From: Bacteroidales bacterium
GTDB lineage: Bacteria; Bacteroidota; Bacteroidia; Bacteroidales; UBA10428
NCBI GenBank assembly: GCA_035299085.1
Contig: DATGXG010000057.1
Location: forward strand, 62,001-126,000
DNA: 64,000 bases
Direction: 5' to 3'
In this document: piece after piece, positions 62,055-64,000 of the stretch
Layout of the letters: each line of letters begins with the position of its first letter
Numbering within the stretch: position 1 is the stretch's first letter
Notes under the pieces: generated by a model
The model's database searches: none
What the model was told of the DNA's origin: nothing
The model's input: only the letters and a program-made list of their open reading frames with translations
Position numbers and translations under genes: made by a program

Positions 62055-62828
62055 ATGCCCAGGGCAAATCGTTATTATCTGCAAGGGAATATCTGGCATA
62101 TTACCCATCGTTGTCACAAAAAGGATTTTTTACTATGGCATCGTAGAGATCGCGCCACATGGCTTCATTGGTTATTTGAAGCAAAGAAGCGATTTGATAT
62201 ATCTGTATTGAACTATAATGTCACACGTAATCATGTGCACCTGCTTGTAAAAGACAAGGCAGGGGAAGAAAACATTTCAGACTTCATGCAATTGCTTCAG
62301 AGTCGTGTGGCGCAGGAATACAATACGAGAAAGAACCGCAAAGGCGCTTTCTGGGAAGATCGTTATCATGCTACGGCAATTGATTCGGATGTTTATCTGA
62401 TGAATTGCATGACATACATTAATTTAAACATGGTGAGAGCAGGAGTTGTCAAAGATCCTGCTGAATGGAAAGAGTCAGGATATTCTGAAATTGAATTTCC
62501 GCGAAAGCGTTATGGAATCATTGATTTCAAAACGTTGTTGAAAGAACTTTGCATAGAAACAGTTGAAGAACTTCAAAAAAGCCAAAAGGACAGGATAAAT
62601 GAATTATTGAGTAAACAGCAATTAAACAGAGAATCCAAATGGACCGAATCCCTTGCTGTTGGTTCCGAAGATTTTGTAGAAAGAGTAAAAGAACAATTAG
62701 ATTTCAGAGCTAAATCAAGAAAAATTATCAAAACAGAGAATGATTATATACTTTCTGATTCAGAAATTCCTTACAGGGCCATTTTTGACCCCAAAAACGA
62801 GCCTCTAAGGCTAAAAAATGGCCAATAA
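62055..62828 (+). CDS. REP-associated tyrosine transposase (RAYT, Y1/HUH family)
   Basis: 257 aa. The Y1-transposase HUH motif is 'HVHLLV' at about 56-61, an early 'WHITHRCHKKDF' at 14-25 matches the RAYT N-terminus, and the likely catalytic Tyr lies in 'VAQEYNTRKNRKG' (about 94). 'GAFWEDRYHATAIDSDVYL' and 'YINLNMVRAGVVKDPAEW' are RAYT family blocks. The C-terminal about 100 residues are a Lys/Glu-rich extension. RAYTs nick and join single-stranded DNA at REP palindromes; they act on REP repeats rather than move as classical insertion sequences. The last codons and the stop overlap the right 50-bp repeat, which encodes 'FDPKNEPLRLKNG'. Confidence 0.92.
   Translation: MPRANRYYLQGNIWHITHRCHKKDFLLWHRRDRATWLHWLFEAKKRFDISVLNYNVTRNHVHLLVKDKAGEENISDFMQLLQSRVAQEYNTRKNRKGAFWEDRYHATAIDSDVYLMNCMTYINLNMVRAGVVKDPAEWKESGYSEIEFPRKRYGIIDFKTLLKELCIETVEELQKSQKDRINELLSKQQLNRESKWTESLAVGSEDFVERVKEQLDFRAKSRKIIKTENDYILSDSEIPYRAIFDPKNEPLRLKNGQ
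62777..62826. repeat. 50-bp inverted repeat, right
   Basis: Contains GAGCCTCTAAGGC, the inverse of the left copy. It forms the 3' end of the RAYT coding sequence, and its last base is the first base of the TAA stop. Confidence 0.8.
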
Positions 62829-62855
62829 TAGAGGTTAAAATATTATAAATTAGGA

Positions 62856-62879
62856 ATATAGTTTGGTCCGACCCCGTTT
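62856..62879. repeat. 24-bp direct repeat, first copy
   Basis: Starts ATATAGTTTG and ends CCGACCCCGTTT. It matches 63099-63122 at 22 of 24 positions. Also the right outer repeat of the RAYT module. Confidence 0.85.
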
Positions 62880-62886
62880 AAAAACC

Positions 62887-63096
62887 ATGAATACATTAAA
62901 TATTCGAATAATCGGTTTAATTTTTGTTTTGATATCTATCTTACTTATAATTTTTAGATTAAAAATTATAAAATTCATATATAATTTAAGGGGATTTACC
63001 CCAGATTATATGAGCAAAACAATAGAAATAAGACAAATATTAATAATATGCTATTTTTTCTTAATTGGGTTAGTGTTACTTTTAAAAAAGTTCTGA
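62887..63096 (+). CDS. Small AT-rich membrane protein
   Basis: 69 aa from the ATG at 62887; an upstream in-frame TTG would translate the repeat. Two hydrophobic segments (about 8-25 and 47-65: 'LIFVLISILLIIF' and 'LIICYFFLIGLVLLL') joined by a charged loop. No family recognised. Strongly AT-rich. It fills nearly all the space between two 24-bp direct repeats (62856-62879 and 63099-63122), so it may be a cassette captured between REP-like repeats. It may also be only an ORF by chance, given the low GC. Confidence 0.55.
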   Translation: MNTLNIRIIGLIFVLISILLIIFRLKIIKFIYNLRGFTPDYMSKTIEIRQILIICYFFLIGLVLLLKKF

Positions 63097-63098
63097 TG

Positions 63099-63122
63099 AT
63101 ATAGTTAGTTCCGACCCCGTTT
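63099..63122. repeat. 24-bp direct repeat, second copy
   Basis: Same sequence as 62856-62879 apart from two bases; starts 2 bp after the small gene's TGA. Confidence 0.85.
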
Positions 63123-63150
63123 CACCAATTTATCAACCACTAGAATTTTT

Positions 63151-63158
63151 TATCTTTA
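63151..63158 (+). promoter_or_regulatory. Candidate -7 box before the flavodoxin-like gene
   Basis: TATCTTTA (7 of 8 matches to TAnnTTTG), 22 bp before the ATG at 63181. Confidence 0.35.
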
Positions 63159-63180
63159 AAAAATTTTGAATCACATCATT

Positions 63181-63606
63181 ATGAAAAAAGCGGTTATTTA
63201 TTACACATCAAAAACGGGTATAACTAAAAAACTTGGGGAAAATATAAAGGACTACCTGAATGAAAAAGGCATTTCAACTGAATTTCAATCAACAGATGAA
63301 ATTTTAGAGACAAAGACAGAAGGAGCCGATTACGTTCTGCTGGGATGTTGGACGGGCGGCCTGATGCTTTTATTCCAGGGTCCTACTAAGAAATGGATAG
63401 GGTTTGCCAAAAAACTGCCTGAATTGGATCCTTCAAAAACAATATTGTTTACTACCTATAAGATCAGAACAGGCAGTATGTTCCGGAACATGAAAAAACA
63501 TCTCAAAACCAAATCAATGGACTCTTCCTATACAGAAATCAAATCAAAAAACAGTACACTGGATGCCCATGCTAAAATCCTCCTGGATAAATTCATAACG
63601 AATTGA
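63181..63606 (+). CDS. Flavodoxin-like protein
   Basis: 141 aa from the ATG at 63181; the longer reading starts with TTG. The N-terminus 'KKAVIYYTSKTGITKKLGEN' has the flavodoxin phosphate-loop pattern (S/T-K-T-G-x-T) for FMN after the first strand. 'EGADYVLLGCWTGGLMLLFQ' follows the third-strand and loop pattern of the fold, and 'KTILFTTYKIRTGSMFRNMK' the fourth. Length matches short-chain flavodoxins or flavodoxin-domain proteins. Cytoplasmic. The redox partner is unknown. Codon use is closer to the chromosome than to the AT-rich genes just upstream. Confidence 0.82.
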   Translation: MKKAVIYYTSKTGITKKLGENIKDYLNEKGISTEFQSTDEILETKTEGADYVLLGCWTGGLMLLFQGPTKKWIGFAKKLPELDPSKTILFTTYKIRTGSMFRNMKKHLKTKSMDSSYTEIKSKNSTLDAHAKILLDKFITN

Positions 63607-63639
63607 TAATCGGTGTACCTTTTGGTAAAACCTTTAAAA

Positions 63640-64000
63640 ATGACATCATCCAGGAGAAATTTTATCCGCAATGCCTCAGTTGCCGCAGCAGCAGGAATTG
63701 TTAGTTCTCCCGTTATTTTGGGAGCTGAACCAGAAGTGAGGCAAAAGTCAGTTAAAAGGAATAAAATCGGAGTTTCAACCTATTCTTTCTGGCAATTTAA
63801 TGGTCCCAAAGAGAATTCTCCGATTGAGAAATGCATTGACCTGGCTGCAGAAATGGGTTTTGACGGCATTGAGTTTTTACTGATGCAGATGCAGAGCGAA
63901 GAAAACAGTTACCTTCAACATCTTAAGCGAAGGGCTTTCCATGCCGGTCTCGACATTATGGGCTTTTCAACGCACCAGGGTTTTGTGTACCCCGACAAAC
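63640..64000 (+). CDS. Tat-exported sugar phosphate isomerase/epimerase family protein (3' end outside window)
   Basis: The reading frame is open from the ATG at 63640 to the window edge (120 codons). The Tat-type leader 'MTSSRRNFIRNASVAAAAG' has twin Arg at 5-6. 'KIGVSTYSFWQFNG' and 'KCIDLAAEMGFDGIEFLLMQ' match the start of the xylose-isomerase-like TIM barrel (AP-endonuclease-2 family) found in exported Bacteroidota sugar isomerases/epimerases. It starts 33 nt after the flavodoxin-like gene. The substrate cannot be read and the metal-binding residues lie outside the window. Confidence 0.85.
   Translation, partial: MTSSRRNFIRNASVAAAAGIVSSPVILGAEPEVRQKSVKRNKIGVSTYSFWQFNGPKENSPIEKCIDLAAEMGFDGIEFLLMQMQSEENSYLQHLKRRAFHAGLDIMGFSTHQGFVYPDK

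Larger units (their letters stand above)
61937..62879 (+). mobile_element. REP-associated tyrosine transposase module
   Basis: A RAYT gene (62055-62828) between a pair of 50-bp inverted repeats (61985-62034 and 62777-62826) and an outer pair of GTCGGACC-type repeats (61937-61955 and 62856-62879). No target-site duplication could be fixed by eye. The module lies right after the candidate immunity gene. Confidence 0.7.

Overview
The window reads as chromosomal DNA of a Bacteroidota bacterium, probably Bacteroidales or Marinilabiliales. The signs are SusC/SusD pairs, a TonB receptor paired with a DUF4249 lipoprotein, Tat-exported Gfo/Idh/MocA oxidoreductases, a type IX secretion sorting domain, split Rhs proteins with the Bacteroidota-type N-terminus, TAnnTTTG-like promoter boxes and start codons mostly without a Shine-Dalgarno sequence. 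No rRNA, tRNA or CRISPR array was seen.

Layout. (1) 1-9237: hexuronate catabolism. The + strand carries the end of uxaC, two Tat-type oxidoreductases and a tagaturonate epimerase (UxaE-like). The convergent - strand carries an MFS transporter, 2-keto-3-deoxygluconate kinase, KDPG aldolase and a Tat-type aldo/keto reductase homologue that lacks most of its catalytic tetrad. (2) 9238-14247: a truncated four-helix-bundle gene between 9-bp repeat arrays, then a - strand pair made of a GH30-like/PHP fusion lipoprotein and an all-helical putative glycan enzyme. (3) 14427-24398: TonB receptor plus DUF4249 lipoprotein, then an amidohydrolase followed by two SusC-like receptors without SusD. (4) 24466-29226: ribose/nucleoside salvage (ribokinase, nucleoside hydrolase, ADP-ribosylglycohydrolase-like lipoprotein, GRP-type sugar transporter). 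(5) 29479-33681: a 1400-aa acyl-CoA dehydratase activase. (6) 33682-49550: a long regulatory leader, a complete SusC/SusD pair, an intrinsic terminator, then three large FG-GAP/ASPIC-UnbV lipoproteins with a small unknown lipoprotein between the first two. (7) 49877-61899: a co-directional surface-protein and Rhs locus: LamG/BIG2 protein, Rhs N-terminal half with a Cys-rich insertion, beta-helix protein with a T9SS tail, Rhs core protein with a variable C-terminal tip, and a candidate immunity gene. (8) 61937-63122: a REP-associated tyrosine transposase between 50-bp inverted repeats, with an AT-rich membrane-protein gene bounded by 24-bp direct repeats. (9) A flavodoxin-like gene and the start of a Tat-type sugar isomerase/epimerase.

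How the genes work together: UxaC, UxaE, KdgK and KDPG aldolase form most of a route from glucuronate and galacturonate to pyruvate and glyceraldehyde-3-phosphate. Mannonate dehydratase and fructuronate reductase are not in view. RbsK, the nucleoside hydrolase and the transporter would release, import and phosphorylate ribose. The SusCD-FG-GAP block looks like outer-membrane uptake of an unknown polymer.

The least explained signals are: (a) palindromic elements that contain or touch the stop codons of several genes, one of which also lies translated inside an ORF; (b) the Rhs system split across two genes by a T9SS beta-helix gene, with a toxin-like tip and an adjacent AT-rich orphan; (c) a different short tandem-repeat array at many gene junctions; (d) a 447-bp leader before susC with a LacI-type palindrome and 11-bp phased A-tracts. 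No homology search was possible, so all family names come from recognised motifs and gene order.
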